NCBI RefSeq assembly: GCF_950295315.1
Contig: NC_080164.1
Location: 111,682,447 to 111,746,446 of the forward strand
Source: Erinaceus europaeus
Taxonomy: Eukaryota > Chordata > Mammalia > Eulipotyphla > Erinaceidae
Direction of reading: 5' to 3'
DNA length: 64,000 bases
Position numbers and translations under genes: made by a program. Positions 63,906 to 64,000 of this stretch are shown piece by piece (position 1 is the stretch's first letter; each line of letters opens with the position of its first letter). A model generated the notes under the pieces. That model did not search any database and was not told the origin of the DNA. It worked only from the letters and a program-made list of their open reading frames with translations.

Positions 63906-64000
63906 CTTAAAAAAAAAAAGAAGTAGTCTGACACTTTAATAATGTTTAAGTATACTGAATCTATTTCTTTTCTGTTCCTAATGTTTCCTAAATATAAGAA

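Noticed and set aside
1..64000. Functional tRNA genes
   Set aside because: All tRNA-like A-box/B-box words lie at the heads of SINE copies; none has a full cloverleaf with an isolated terminator.
1..64000. An undescribed multi-gene system
   Set aside because: No non-transposon coding gene is visible. The window is explained by retroelements, microsatellites and unique noncoding DNA.

Overview
This window is mammalian nuclear DNA: AT-rich, CpG-poor and dominated by retrotransposons and microsatellites. I found no host protein-coding gene, exon chain, rRNA or functional tRNA gene. The open frames are L1 or other LINE remnants, or chance frames in repeats. The tRNA-derived SINE families and the L1 3' UTR type match what I remember of hedgehog (Erinaceus) DNA. 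The species call is an inference from memory and no database was searched. The region is probably intergenic or inside a very large intron.

Repeat names used below. SINE-A: tRNA-like head, CACCTGCAGGGGGAAAGC and GTGAAGCAGG core, CT-rich 3' part, AATAAATAAA tail. SINE-B: related head (GGGCGGTAGCGCAGC), core CAGGGGAGTCACTTCACAGG, CAACAACAA and GGGCAACAAAAGGG tail. SINE-C: GGGGAGATAGCATAATGG head, GAGCTGAGCAGTGCTCTGG end. SINE-D: ACTCTCAAGCATGAGG core, CATGTACCAGAGTG end. SINE-F: degraded relatives with a GGCTCACACCT-like head and GGAAGCTTTGGTG core.

Layout. 1-3150: old L1 pieces and SINEs around unique DNA. 3163-6094: a 5'-truncated young L1. 6100-8050: unique DNA, a SINE and an L1 3' end with a doubled tail. 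About 8050-8700: the 3' end of a LINE that is not L1, unusually rich in CpG. 8900-18750: SINEs in unique DNA. 18750-20250: about 1.5 kb almost free of young repeats, a candidate conserved noncoding block. 20250-30000: SINEs, microsatellites and a truncated L1 3' UTR (23950-25290). 30051-30128: thirteen perfect TTAGGG repeats. 33983-42148: an older L1 3' UTR split by a full-length L1 (34263-41382), each with its own target-site duplication (TSD). 42150-64000: more SINEs, L1 3' UTR pieces, two probable solo LTRs (47139-47748 and 60309-60671), purine tracts and a second candidate conserved element near 63640-63900.

No genes act together here. The readable biology is insertion history: L1 machinery mobilised itself and the SINEs, TSDs date the order of insertion, and SINE tails seeded microsatellites. 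The full-length L1 is dead: it has a frameshift, stops and a 180-bp internal duplication in ORF1, and several frameshifts and stops in ORF2.
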